Source: Protula sp. h YS-2021 (Eukaryota > Annelida > Polychaeta > Sabellida > Serpulidae). Taken from it: 64,000 bases of DNA. The notes under the pieces were generated by a model. That model saw only the letters and a list, made by a program, of their open reading frames with translations, was not told the DNA's origin and did no database searches. Each line of letters starts with the position of its first letter. Position 1 is the first letter of the stretch. Below, piece after piece: positions 25,229 through 36,396 of the stretch. Made by a program: the position numbers and the translations under genes. The stretch covers positions 43,324,500 to 43,388,499 of the forward strand of contig OX457029.1 of assembly GCA_949752745.1 (NCBI GenBank), in the 5' to 3' direction.

Positions 25229-25682
25229 TATTATTATTCTTTTTTTTAACACATTACCAATATCAACTGTTCATACAAATGAAAACATCTACAGATCACG
25301 ACTATTTAGTGCAAACACTATCAATGACCCATGTGCTTTCCTGTACCCAAATAAAATATATTTATAACCTACTTTACAAAATTTCCGTCATTCTTTAAGC
25401 CGTCATCAGAAAGTTTTTGTAACCTTGGCTGTTGCACAAGAGTGGGCTCCCTCTACTCGCGTGATCGTGAGTACTGAAACTGCCCAAAAAAAAAAAAAAA
25501 CAATGCACGTGTGCATCCATTCATGCCCAGTATTGTGTGACCATCGGCAGCAGCATCTGAGCGATCCAGTTGATAGTGCTCGTACCTTTTGCTAGTTGGC
25601 ATGAATAACGTCAGTACCACTGCAAGTACAAACTACATTGAAATGTTTCACTGCAAAGTGTAAAGTAACACGAAACATAAAC
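22838..25682. other. Intergenic with simple repeats
   Basis: Holds poly-G patches (about 23186-23200 and 23339-23356), a poly-C run near 24716-24728, a (TA)n tract near 24653 and (AAT)n at 25154-25227. Small ORFs are unremarkable. The 3' end of the zinc-finger gene lies just beyond. Confidence 0.5.
25154..25227. repeat. (AAT)n microsatellite, ~24 units
   Basis: Uninterrupted AAT/ATA repeat. Confidence 0.95.
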
Positions 25683-27517
25683 TTAGTGGAATTGTTCCAT
25701 AAACCCTGGAAAGACTGGATGTGTGGAATTTTCCACTAGCCTTGACCCAGCTATCTGATTGGCCGAATCGGTGAATCCTACAAGATCGGGGAACACGGCA
25801 CTGTTCGTGGTTTCTGAAGATGATCTCGAGGATGCAAAGGAACGACTCAGTTCTGCACTAGATTTTGAAGAAGGCGCAAAAGCAAAGTTGTTCACACTTT
25901 CTGGGTAGGATGTATTCTGGAAAACTGGGTTGGTAGTATTCTGCTGGAATCGTTTTGAAGAAAATGGAAACATAGACATGTTCACACCCTCTTGCCCACA
26001 TGGTGGAGTTCGAGTTCCCGAAAAGTTGTTCAGCTTTTGTGAAACATTTCTTTCTGTATGACGAAAGATATGATTGTTTTCAATTTCTGGCATAGACTTT
26101 GGAGAATAACTGGGCAGAGGACTGTGGAAGTTACCCGACTTTGAACTGTTTGGAGACCGACTTGTGTTTGAGTTTTCCGCAACCTCAACGAAAGGTCGCG
26201 CATTAACAGAAGTGGGCATAGCAGTCTGCAATGATCTAGACCGGGCTGAGTGGTTATTCGTGTTTGCTTTCGCATCTTCTTGGCCACGTGGAAGCTTTAC
26301 ATCGTCTGAGGAACTCTTTGAATCTGAATCCGACACCTGACTCTGTGTGGCCTGGCCTTGAAGCAAGTTTTGCGTCCGCGTCTCATACGCCGATCTCTCT
26401 GCCGCCGATCCGCCGTGCATCTTTTGCTCATGTTTGAGCAGCCTCTTGACGCTGCTAAACACTTTGCCACAGGCAGCACACGTGGGCTGTACGCGCGTAT
26501 GTATCAGTTTATGCTTCTTCAGATTGGCACTCTCCGTGAAGCACTTGCCGCAGAGGTCACACGCGTGCCGGCGCTCGCCCGAGTGGCGCTTGAGGTGGAT
26601 AGCCAGGTCACCAGCACACAGGTACGTACGGCCGCAGAGCTCGCACAGGTGCGTCCTGGGCGGCGGTGTGGCTGTGGGCACGGTACACGCGTGGCTCACC
26701 AGCTTGTAGCGGTAGAGGAAGCGCTTGTGACAGTGAGGGCACTCGTGGTTGTTCTCCGTCTCGTGGAAGCCGCGGATGTGCAGGTGTAGGTAGCGGTTAT
26801 GCGCGAAGGTTTTCTCACAGTGTGGGCAGGGCACCCGCTGCCCCGTGTGCTGGGCCATGTGCACGTTGTATTCTGGCTTGCGGCCGAAGCGCTTATGACA
26901 GTGTTCACATTCGTAAGGCTTCTCCCCTACAATACATAAGTACAAACACCCGAGGCATTGATCCCTCAAATAAGTATTGTTGGTGTAAAACAGTAAATAC
27001 AAAGCAAATACTCCGTTTAAAATAATTTACACAACCTATTCCTACACATCTGATATCAGCTTCAGCGATACAGTGTCATGAGACACGGTTTTCTTTGACC
27101 GTGATATTTATGACATAACATGCATATAGAATGCATGCGCAATGTAAACAGAAATATTTATGCGCCGACTGATTTACAAAATTACCAGCAGAAACAAAAC
27201 ATACACAAATACATAAAGACATAAAAACATAAAGAGTGTTTAAAACGAGGCTGTTTGTCCTGCAAGCACATGGGGCAAGGGCCGTGAGGGCATACCTGTG
27301 TGGGTCCTCATGTGTTCGTCCCTGCTGTACTTGCGCGAGAACTCCTTGTCGCACATCTCGCACTTGTGCATGGTGCGATTCACGCCGTGCACGTGTCGCT
27401 TGTGCTTGCGCAGGTAGCTCGGATGTGCGAAGCAGCGATCGCACTCCGAACACTTGAGAGGCTTCTCACCTGAACATCACAGAGCGTGAACAATGGCAGC
27501 ACGAAAAGGTGTTCAAG

Positions 27518-27553
<36 letters not shown>

Positions 27554-27560
27554 TCTCTCT

Positions 27561-27595
<35 letters not shown>

Positions 27596-27654
27596 TCTCT
27601 CTCTCACCTGAACATCACAGAGCGTGAACAATGGCAGCACGAAAAGGTGTTCAA

Positions 27655-27701
<47 letters not shown>

Positions 27702-27748
27702 GAACATCACAGGGCGTGAACAATGGCAGCACGAAAAGGTGTTCAAGC

Positions 27749-27781
<33 letters not shown>

Positions 27782-27853
27782 TCTCTCCTTCTCACTCTCT
27801 CTCACCTGAACATCACAGAGCGTGAACAATGGCAGCACGAAAAGGTGTTCAAG

Positions 27854-27889
<36 letters not shown>

Positions 27890-27953
27890 TCTCACTCTCT
27901 CTCACCTGAACATCACAGAGCGTGAACAATGGCAGCACGAAAAGGTGTTCAAG

Positions 27954-28023
<70 letters not shown>

Positions 28024-28086
28024 TCTCACTCTCTCTCACCTGAACATCACAGAGCGTGAACAATGGCAGCACGAAAAGGTGTTCAA

Positions 28087-28129
<43 letters not shown>

Positions 28130-29270
28130 TCTCTCTCTATCTCTCTCTCTCTCTTTCTGAATTTCAGGCGTTTCAAATGAAATATTAAATGCAAGATAAA
28201 ATGTGTTTGCTCTCAACAAGATTACTGAAGAAACAATAATATTACAACACGTAGTGGACCTTTGAAGTGTGGTATGAACGTATGTATTCGCCATCACCTT
28301 TGTTAGCAACAACGCACTCACCAGTGTGAAGCAGCATGTGTCTTTCAAGTTCCAGCTTGGTGTGGAAGCCCTTGGCACACTTCTCACACTTCAGCTCCTT
28401 CCAGGCATTCATATGTGCATTCTGGACGTGGCGCTTGAGCGATGCTTTCAGTGTAAATGTCTGTTCGCATTGCGAGCAGGGGAACTTGCCCTCCGCATTT
28501 CTTTGTACATTGCTGAAGTCATCAGCAACTCCGGTGCGGCTTTCTGTGCTGCCAGTGCTCTGAGTGACCTTGTCCTTTATGTCATTCCAGTGGCAGTTGA
28601 ATAGATGGCGCTTTAAGGCTTGTTTGCCGCTGTAAGTTTTCCCACCATTTGCACAAAGTGGACACAAAATCCGACCACTTTCATCCTTCACAGCGTTATC
28701 CAACACATCTAACTTTAGCTCACATGATTTTGGCGATGTTAATTTATTCTGCTTTTTACTGGATTTAATAGTTTTTCTCACGGCTTCTGTAATCAACTCG
28801 TTAATTTCTTCCAGAGGTTCATTCATATCACTTTCGTTTCCTTCTACCTCTACCGATGGTTTCGATTCAAGTTTAATATCCGCACAAGCCATGTCAAATT
28901 GATTTCCATCGATAGTAGTTTCTTCGAGCTTTCTCATTTCTTCTTCATAGCAGTCAGTACTTGCATCGTTCGCGTCATCGTAGGCACTATCGTATTCGGT
29001 ATCTAGAGGCTCACTTTTTATCTGAACAGGCGCACATGTATAGTTTCCCCTCGTTGCGGGATTTTGAATGATGCTCCCGACGACGTTCCCCGACAGATCG
29101 CCGGGATCAGTGGCTTCGACAGCATCCCTGACTTTGTTCAATGTGGCACTACAGTTTAATACTTGATTTGATGTCACATGTACTGTCGTTCCTCGCCGCG
29201 TCATGGCTCTTTTCGTGCTTGCTTCGGTACTGACGTCGCTTGTATCACTGCTTTGTTTGTAAGTATCCAT
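25683..29270 (-). CDS. C2H2 zinc-finger protein, 11 fingers, complete
   Basis: Three minus-strand exons: 28322-29270, 27296-27469 and 25683-26926. All junctions are GT-AG and phase 1, falling in TGEKP-type linkers; together they give 788 codons plus stop. The N-terminal ~200 residues are acidic and polar, with sumoylation-like IKSEP and IKLES motifs. Eleven C2H2 fingers follow. Exon 1 has three: CPLCANGGKTY..H.FNCH, CSQCEQTF, CEKCAKGF. Exon 2 has two: CSECDRCF, CEMCDKEF. Exon 3 has six: CEHCHKRF, CPHCEKTF, CPHCHKRF, CELCGRTY, CDLCGKCF, CAACGKVF. The C-terminal ~200 residues are Ser/Asn-rich and disordered. It is probably a nuclear sequence-specific DNA-binding regulator. No KRAB, BTB, ZAD or SET domain is visible, and no orthologue could be named. 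The start at 29270 is the first ATG of the long open first exon. Confidence 0.9.
27470..28160. repeat. ~100-bp VNTR with (CT)n, carrying splice-acceptor copies
   Basis: Six units of a ~48-bp block (CTGAACATCACAGAGCG, AACAATGGCAGCACG, AAAAGGTGTTCAAG) alternate with (CT)n runs of about 30-70 bp. Blocks start near 27470, 27608, 27700, 27806, 27904 and 28040. The array fills most of intron 1 of the zinc-finger gene. Most blocks are preceded by CTCAC, so they duplicate the genuine 3' splice site at 27469/27470. Units are almost identical, implying recent expansion. Confidence 0.9.
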
Positions 29271-29740
29271 CTCAAGGCCTATGCCTGATCACAGATGTTG
29301 ACCTAAAAAAGGTCGAATATATTTTGACAATAATTGTATAGACATAATTTAAGATAACGAAGTTACTTTAAACTCCTTTACAATAATTTGCACTATGCAA
29401 ACCACGAATATGTTTAAAGTCGTATACTTTCAAACATGCACAGCGACAACACACTCGCAATTAGACCTGCGGTTCACTTAATCGGTTCGAAAATGAAAAA
29501 CCGGTTTTTCCGTTTTTTTTTCATCTTGTGCTGTGTTCGCTTTTTGTTTATTAACACTTGGCAAGACGAAGTCTTGCAAAGAGTTACACGCTTTGGTATT
29601 AGGGCACCCGCGAGATTTTCATCGTTTTTTTTTTCTCTTTACAGTCGACGGTCATTTTGTCATAACAGCTCGTTCGAAACTGCTGGTCCGATTGGCACCA
29701 AACTTTCGGACTATACAGAACTTCACGTAAACTAGTTCTA
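29271..29740. other. 5' flank of zinc-finger gene; Helitron-related fragment
   Basis: Promoter side of the zinc-finger gene; no core promoter motif was distinguished. From about 29548 a segment starting TTATTAACACTTGGCAAG and carrying the palindrome CAAGACGAAGTCTTG resembles the start of the Helitron-like element at 29741, suggesting a diverged relative next to it. Confidence 0.4.
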
Positions 29741-30275
29741 TCAATATTTTTTATTTAACACTTCACAAGCCTTTGGCTTGCAAGGGTTATATGAATTTGT
29801 GCGAGCAGCCGTTCGTCCTTTTTTTCTTTTTAACAGTTTTTCCGATTTTTTGTGTCTTCTTCTCCGACAATATGGGCCCTAGGACCATGAAACTTGGGAC
29901 TTATGAAGAGCTTCATCTGAACGTGTGCATGTCACTTTTTATTTTCGTCTTCGATTTCGTTTTCTTTGTTAAAACGCCATGTAAAAAGAGTGTATTTTTG
30001 CAAGTAAATGCAGAGCATTTAACGTACATCACAGAACACAGTTGCTGAGCTTTGTGCGAGCTCTCACTGCGTAAATAGATAACACGGCGTATGCCTGCTC
30101 ATTCAATAAAACCCTGAGCCAACAAAAACCAAACACTACTCGGCTTATAAGACGTACTCAAGCTGTGTTGTTTGCAATATATTATTCAAGAAATAACCCA
30201 ATGAAGGAAGTATTTTTGCGTTTTAATTTTTGTCAATCAAGTGTTTAACATTTCGCTAGCAAAATAAGGTTCTAG
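29741..30275 (+). mobile_element. Helitron-like non-autonomous element, copy B
   Basis: Plus-strand relative of 17976-18479. It starts TCAATATTTTTTATTTAACA and has a CAAGCCTTTGGCTTG palindrome. Next is a conserved body (TATGAATTTGTGCGAGCA, ATGAAACTTGGGACTTATGA). It ends with a hairpin around CGCTAGC, a short spacer and CTAG followed by T. The terminal hairpin has one mismatch compared with copy A. Confidence 0.55.
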
Positions 30276-30918
30276 TTTATTATTAAGGTTGTTTTCAAAG
30301 TGAAATCAATACGCAAGGACAGGGTCATTTTTCCTTTCTTCTGCACTGAGCAAAAGGCTGATGCTATCGGTGCATAGTTTGCTATTACCTCACAGCTGAG
30401 GCCTACTGTAAAGCTTTATTTGGCGCATTACTAAAAATAAGCACATGTGTGTGCATGCAATATAGCTCGAGATCAGCTGAACTTGTATGCAGCTGAGCAC
30501 GATAAAAAATTAAGAGACTTTAAATTTAATAGCGTGTATTTCCGTGTGCATCATTTTAATGCATCATTATATGTAAAATATTGTATATATAAATCATTAA
30601 TTGTCACAAAGTTTTCGATGTAGTTTTTGGATGCTACTCATCGAATTTCAAGTTATAACGGTTAAAATGTAAAATAGAAGCTTCAAAAATCACACGCTCA
30701 AGAGTGGTTGAATGGAGGGGTGGGGGCTGTAATTGAAAAATTGAGATCAATGACAAGTTATATTATAGGAACTATGACTCTTGCTGGGAAGCAAGAGTCA
30801 TCTAGGACTAATGGCCCTCTGAGCTTAATTTGTTGCAACTTAGTGACGTTTGAATAGCGACTGGTATGCACGATTCGTGCCTCGGATCAAATGAAGCAAT
30901 GAAGCTGACCCCTGTTAG
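30276..30918. other. Intergenic, nothing recognised
   Basis: Anonymous sequence between two mobile elements. Confidence 0.5.
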
Positions 30919-30927
30919 TGGAACAAT

Positions 30928-31385
30928 GGTATCCAGACAGAAGGGCCTTGGACAAAAGGGCCTTGGACAAAAGGGCCTTGGACATAAGGGCCTTTCCCAA
31001 AACGGCCTTTTCCAAAAGGGCCTTTCCCAAAACGGCTCTAAATGAAAAGTTGGACAAAAGGGCCTTGAGAATTTTTTTGGATATGGTTCTCAAAATTATC
31101 TTTATTTTTTGTGTAATAAAATAACAACTCCAAAAACAAAGTTTATTGATTGTATTGCCTGATTCATCGAGACAAATTTTTGGCTGTCCTTATTACTTTG
31201 TCTTATATCCATTGATGTTGGTCACATTTTTAATAAAGACCTCAAATTCAGAACTCATATATCGACAAGACACTGACACGCCAACATCATCCGGCTTAGC
31301 GCGTGTGTTTAAGCAGCACAGGGCTTTTTGGGAAAGGCCCTTATGTCCAAGGCCCTTTTGTCCAGGGCCCTTCTGTCCCGGATTC
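30928..31385. mobile_element. MULE-type MITE (458 bp) with TSD
   Basis: Inverted repeats: left GGTATCCAGACAGAAGGGCC; right, inverted, GAATCCGGGACAGAAGGGCC. They continue with GGACAAAAGGGCCTTGGACA and GGGCCTTTCCCAAAA on both sides. The 9-bp direct repeat TGGAACAAT flanks the element at 30919-30927 and 31386-31394. The terminal GAATCC(A/G)GGACA is shared with the right end of the MULE element at 19445-22828, so it is probably a deletion derivative of a related Mutator-like family. It has no coding capacity. Confidence 0.75.
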
Positions 31386-31394
31386 TGGAACAAT

Positions 31395-34300
31395 ATAAGG
31401 CTTAATTCGTAGCTCTGACAGACAGATATACGAAGTTATTTAAGTCAGAGCTGACTCGGAGATACGCCGAGACCAGCTTTTACTCAATTTCAGGAGGCTG
31501 CCTGGGACTAACTTTGTTCGTGTAAATACATGTACATATTATATACTGCTAAACAAACAATACTTTTTATGCCAGTGATTACAACATTCTTAGAAGGGCA
31601 CACAAACAGTTTCTTGTTGGAAATAGAAGCGAAAGGTGAAAGAAACTGTTTACTTCCGGTTATAATGACAGCACTGGCTACTTAAACATCTGGTTAACAT
31701 CAGCAATATTTGCACCCTAAATACGGGTTGAATCCTCGCGGTCGGTTATGTTACTAAGCCTAAGACTGCGGTTTCGGATTTTAAGAAAGCTTCTAGCCCT
31801 ACCAGGCACCCAGGCTAGGCTAATCTTCAGTTACCACCGACTGACAACGCTTTCCTGATTCACCATATGTTGTAGAATTCTCCGAAGCTTCAAAGGAAGC
31901 CGTCCAATTGTGTTACTTGCTGGGCAATCACCAACAGTTGCTTCTGGCATCTCTTCCTTTCCCTGTAAGCACAGCCAGGAGTATGATATAGTCACTGCCT
32001 CGAAAATTTCTTCGTTTGATTACAGGACAAACTGGGTGTATCTCTGGATGCATTCCTGCCTCTTTTCATAGGCGTAGCCACCGGGGGGGGGGGGGCGGGG
32101 GCCTCATCCACCTCACTTTTTAGAGTGGGGTGGGGGCCATAGTATCCCTACCCCCCCGTTACGAAAGTTTGCCCCCCCCCCGGTTGTGAAAACATGGCTA
32201 CGTCTTTGCTTTTGTCTTTTCCTTTATGATGCACTTGATGGCTTGTAATCTATCTCATTCGCATCTCTCCTGTGTCACTGCACTTCACAACGTTTTGAGC
32301 GTCACAAGCACTAAGCTGACGAAGTTTTTTATCCGTCGGGTTCTGTTTACCTTAGTACATAACTATGATGAATGATACCCGTGTTCAGCTGACTTGAAGG
32401 TCCATTCGAATACCTAGTCACATTGTTTAAACCAAAACTCTTAAGGCCATCTTTAATTTTCCAAATAAGCATTTTCCCTTTTGATTTATGCTTTGAGCCC
32501 TTAAGACATAAATAAAACGCTTTAAGGCCTTTAGAAAAAGCCCTTAAGGAGAGAGAAAAAGTTACTTATCAGATGCCAGTCACTTATTTCTATTTTGTAT
32601 TTTATTGTTGTACCACAAAAGAAACACCCCTCCTGCCTGTATTGCAGTGAATAAAACAGATTAAAATGCAGTAGTTAAAAAATACGCGTTGATTTACGCA
32701 GTTCAGAACGTAATGGCATAAGCTGTACGATTACGTAGCATTTGCCTTATTTTCTTAAGAAAAACGCATTATACCTTTATAAGGCTAATTAAGAACAATT
32801 CCTTAGCAAAATTTGTCTTGTCTGATCGGATTCTTTTCTGCTTTGACTCAACCTATTTCCACCGGAAAGCAACATATCTTCCGTCAGCAGAGTCCAGTCA
32901 TTAACCATGGACAGTAACCCTTAGGCTTCTTTCTGGGTTTTCTGGCTTTTCACCGCACATTCGGCTTTGATAAACCGAAGAAACGTAGGCCTTCTTTCTG
33001 CGTCGCTCCTGATTTAGTTTTAGCCAAGTCTTGTGCAATAATTTCTAGCAGGTCGTTTTGGCGCCATCGGTACTTCCCCCTTGCTAACGCAGTGGGATAT
33101 GAAAGCAGTCTGTGTTCTGATGTCGCTCGCTTGCTACAGTGTTCACAAGCAAGATTATTGAACAGTTTCTATGTTGTTAAGTTGCTGGGTGGCGGTAGCA
33201 CGTCATAGCTTAGGCTATCTATGTTTAATAAATTCGGATAGGATAAAACCTTTCATATGGTACCCCAGCATCAAACACACAAATGATTTGTGAATCTTCT
33301 CGAGAAATGCTATTTCTTTTTTATGTCTGTTGCTATTATTTATATTTTACTGTCCAGTTGTTGTCACTCTATCAGAGAACTGCCACTACAGGTGTTTCGA
33401 AGCATTTTTCGAAAAATTTTTCTTATTTTTCTAGCAGGCCATAACAGATCTGACCTGGAATAATCAGTTTCCAAACATTTTTGGGTAGTTTAAATAAATT
33501 ATATAAATTAGCAAAGATATTTGATATAAAAAGGGAATGTGTGTTTAGAATGTGGCTGTTTATATCGTGCATAATGCTGTTGTTAATATTTACGTATGCT
33601 GTGCATGATATTGTGAACGATGAAAATGTGAGGACCGCCGTCAAGGCCGTCAAATTGTTTTCAATAAACGCTGGAAATGCCTTCTTAGCAACTTTCTGCT
33701 ACAAAGTGACCGTGTATGCCGATTTCCGTCAGTAGATGTATGTATTGGTGTAACTTAGAAAAAGTTTGGACACGTGTTTACAAATTGGATTATGTTGATA
33801 TTGATAATGATTGATTTGATGTTGTGTTTTATTTTTTATTTCAATCTTGAATTACATTTCAATTAACTTGTAATGATGAGTGGGTTTATCCAATGAGTGT
33901 TTTTTAAACTGTGACAGTTAGGAAATTATCGCGACATTTCCCGATTGTCAATTTTTGAAACATGCATGAAATTAAAGTTCATCCATAATAACAGCATTAT
34001 TGAAATAAAATTACATCTTGATATTTGTTTTGTTATTTTTTAGCTTCTTAAAATTAAATGTCAAGAACTGGATTATTCTGCATTGTAACCTAATTGCAAA
34101 CACGCTGTGGCTTCATCATTTTCAAAATAACTGCTTCTTTGGCTAGCTTTACATTTCGAGAAAAAAGACCTGTTGGGACGATTACGTGCATGTAAATACC
34201 GTCGTCTTTAAATGGAATTGTTCAACAAACAACTGGATCACCGATCCGTCATTGTCATAATGCAGCATTTAGCAGTATTAATACATTAAGGAACATGACA

Positions 34301-35029
34301 ACACGCCACGTTAAATATTTGCATTTTTACTTAAATCTTTAAATATTTAGGATGGCTTGGTATACAGGTAATTTCACCTATTTGTGTTGTCGAGGAATTC
34401 AGTACTGAGACATATCTAATAAACGTAAAATACCGACCACAATCGAGATGTAGAAAAATATAATAAATATATACTTGGGCCTTTTTATTTAGATTTGCTC
34501 TAGATTTGTGGAAGTAATGTAGGTTTGACAATTGCATCATGCTTGTCTAGTTGTGTTTTTTTTTACGAAATCCGTTGAAGACGGGCATCCAGAGGAGACG
34601 GGATTTACTCTTATTTTTGCCAGTGCTCACAGTTGAGTAAACAATATGAAACCAAATTTCATGACCGAGAAAGAAGAAATGAGAAAACGACAAACGAGTT
34701 CAGAAAATGTTTTAATATCTCATGGGCGACAAATCTCCTGCTTTATTAATTAAAATGCAAAAGATCTGAGATGAAAAGATAAGAACTTTCAACTCAACGA
34801 TTCTGTGTTGTGTCGTATTTTTAAAATGTAAACAGGCGTTGCTTCTTTAACATTAATATTAAGTAATTTGCTACAGCCAAAATAAATAAATAAATAAACA
34901 ATATATAAATAAATTAAACAAAATAAAGGAAAGAAGAAACAAGATGTATCTTGACGATATTGTAAATGTAAGATTTAAATTAAATTAAATCCTGTGGTCT
35001 TACTATTCAGCCTTCTGATTTTGCTCACG
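31395..35029. other. Intergenic, nothing coding recognised
   Basis: Mostly anonymous AT-rich sequence. Contains the small inverted-repeat element at 32071-32203. A plus-strand ORF at 33481-33735 (84 codons) has one hydrophobic segment (MWLFISCIMLLLIFTYAV) but no homology I recognise. (TAAA)n-like tracts lie near 34883-34920. Confidence 0.45.
32071..32203. mobile_element. Short inverted-repeat element (GGCGTAGCCA ends)
   Basis: GGCGTAGCCACCGGGG at the left faces CCCCCCGG...TGGCTACGTC at the right, with G/C-rich arms and a ~30-nt centre. Elements with GGCGTAGCCA ends are common in invertebrate genomes. 133 bp, non-coding. Confidence 0.5.
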
Positions 35030-35422
35030 ATCGAATACCTTGTCGAAGCGTTCCCATGTTTATCGCATAAAAGCGGGGCAGTCTATAGTGTGCTTCTCCA
35101 CTATGGTTTCCAGTTGGGTGGGTCTACTTAATAGTCAGTACTCCAGTCCAATACGAGCAAACTTTGCCGTGGATTGCGACCTTTACCGAGGGAGACCGAA
35201 CCCTGGTCATTGAGCTCTCCCGTTTTGATCCGCCGGCAACACGTGGCTTTGACCCGATTCTTCAACCAAGAGGGGTAGTCATGGTAGCCCTCCATGACAG
35301 TTAACTGGCTTGTCATTTAGGTAAACCATACTGCGGCTTAAGGGTTTGTTTTAACATGTATAAATGTATTTGCTATCTCATGTGTCCTAGTCCCAGGGGG
35401 AAAACTCCTGCTGCCAAGTAAG
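35030..35422 (-). pseudogene. Possible retrotransposon 3'-end fragment
   Basis: On the minus strand a degenerate frame reads HTIDCPAFMR, stop, TWERFDKVFD. The DCPAF-type motif occurs near the C-terminus of I/R-type retrotransposon ORF2 proteins. Stops and frameshifts are present. Flanking parts of the stretch gave no recognisable protein. Confidence 0.25.
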
Positions 35423-36222
35423 GTGGTCAGAGTAAGGCCAGGACCGGCAGACTTGGGAGAAAAGTGTCCCGCACTTGGACATATAGTCTCCTACTCCCCC
35501 ACGAGTACATCGTTGTTTCGCTTCAACAAGGTTCTTGTAAAATTTCACCATTTGCAATTAAAAAAATGTAGGTTCTGCCCTCGGTTCTCTCTATCAAAAG
35601 ACTCCCCTCAGGCGATATTTTACTGCATGTCTCTGGCTCAGAATGAAAATAGATGTACACACACCAGTGAAAAGCACTCCTCAGCATACTTTGAACTGCA
35701 ACAAAGGAGTCGTAAGTCACCCTGTATTAAATTTCTGTACAAAGGAGGAACTCGTGCGCGCGCTCAACGAGTGCTGAGTCACAGGATGCTGTAGACTAGG
35801 CTTTCGCCGAACCCATACGCTTACATTCCGGAGGTCATCGTTGACGTCAGATGTGAGAGTTGGCTACCTTAAATTAGGCGCTAAGCCCTACATCCCTAAC
35901 CATGCGGGGTGCTGCAAGTGCCAGCGTTATGGACATGGTAGTGCAAGCATAAAAGGTCTGAGGTGACATGTGCCAATTGCGGTGAGGGCGGTCATGACTA
36001 TGAATCTTGTACTGGTGATACTAAATGCATCAACTGCAAGGGAAACCATCCAGCGTCCGTAAAGCATTGCCCAGTGTGGCTCGCTGCGAAATACAAAACC
36101 TGAAGCATGGAAAGTCCATCCGTAACAAGAGGCACGAAAATTTGTTAAAAAGTACCATCATCAAATCGTTCATACGCTGCCAGGATTGACACCCGAGAAG
36201 TTTGTTACCAGATCGGATAGTA
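35423..36222 (+). mobile_element. Older I-like retrotransposon remnant, 5' half
   Basis: Begins GTGGTCAGAGTAAGGCC, matching the first bases of the minus-strand element (GTGGTCATAGTAAGGCC), so it starts at a true 5' end. A degenerate ORF1 follows, with three zinc-knuckle remnants at about 35905-36080: CCKCQRYGHG, then after frameshifts CANCGEGGHDYESC and CINCKGNHPASVKHC. It breaks at 36222, where the younger element was inserted, and resumes at 41337. Confidence 0.75.
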
Positions 36223-36396
36223 GTTAGTTAGTTAGTTAGTTATTTGATTGGTTTAACGACACCGCCAACCTGTTGCAGGTCATATTGTGTCATTCCTGGT
36301 AACTTTGTCGAATTTATACTTTATTGATTAAAAATGATTATAAAATAAAATCTTAAATATACTAGAAAATATACTAAAAATAGACTTAATGGTAGT

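Noticed and set aside
25111..25398. Poly-Asn ORF
   Set aside because: It translates the (AAT)n microsatellite and has no flanking coding signature.
26030..27025. Plus- and minus-strand ORFs overlapping the zinc-finger exon
   Set aside because: They are shadows of the C2H2 frame, produced by its biased composition.
27509..28180. Open frames of Leu-Ser or Arg-Glu dipeptides on both strands
   Set aside because: They are translations of (CT)n/(AG)n in the intron VNTR and exist in several frames.
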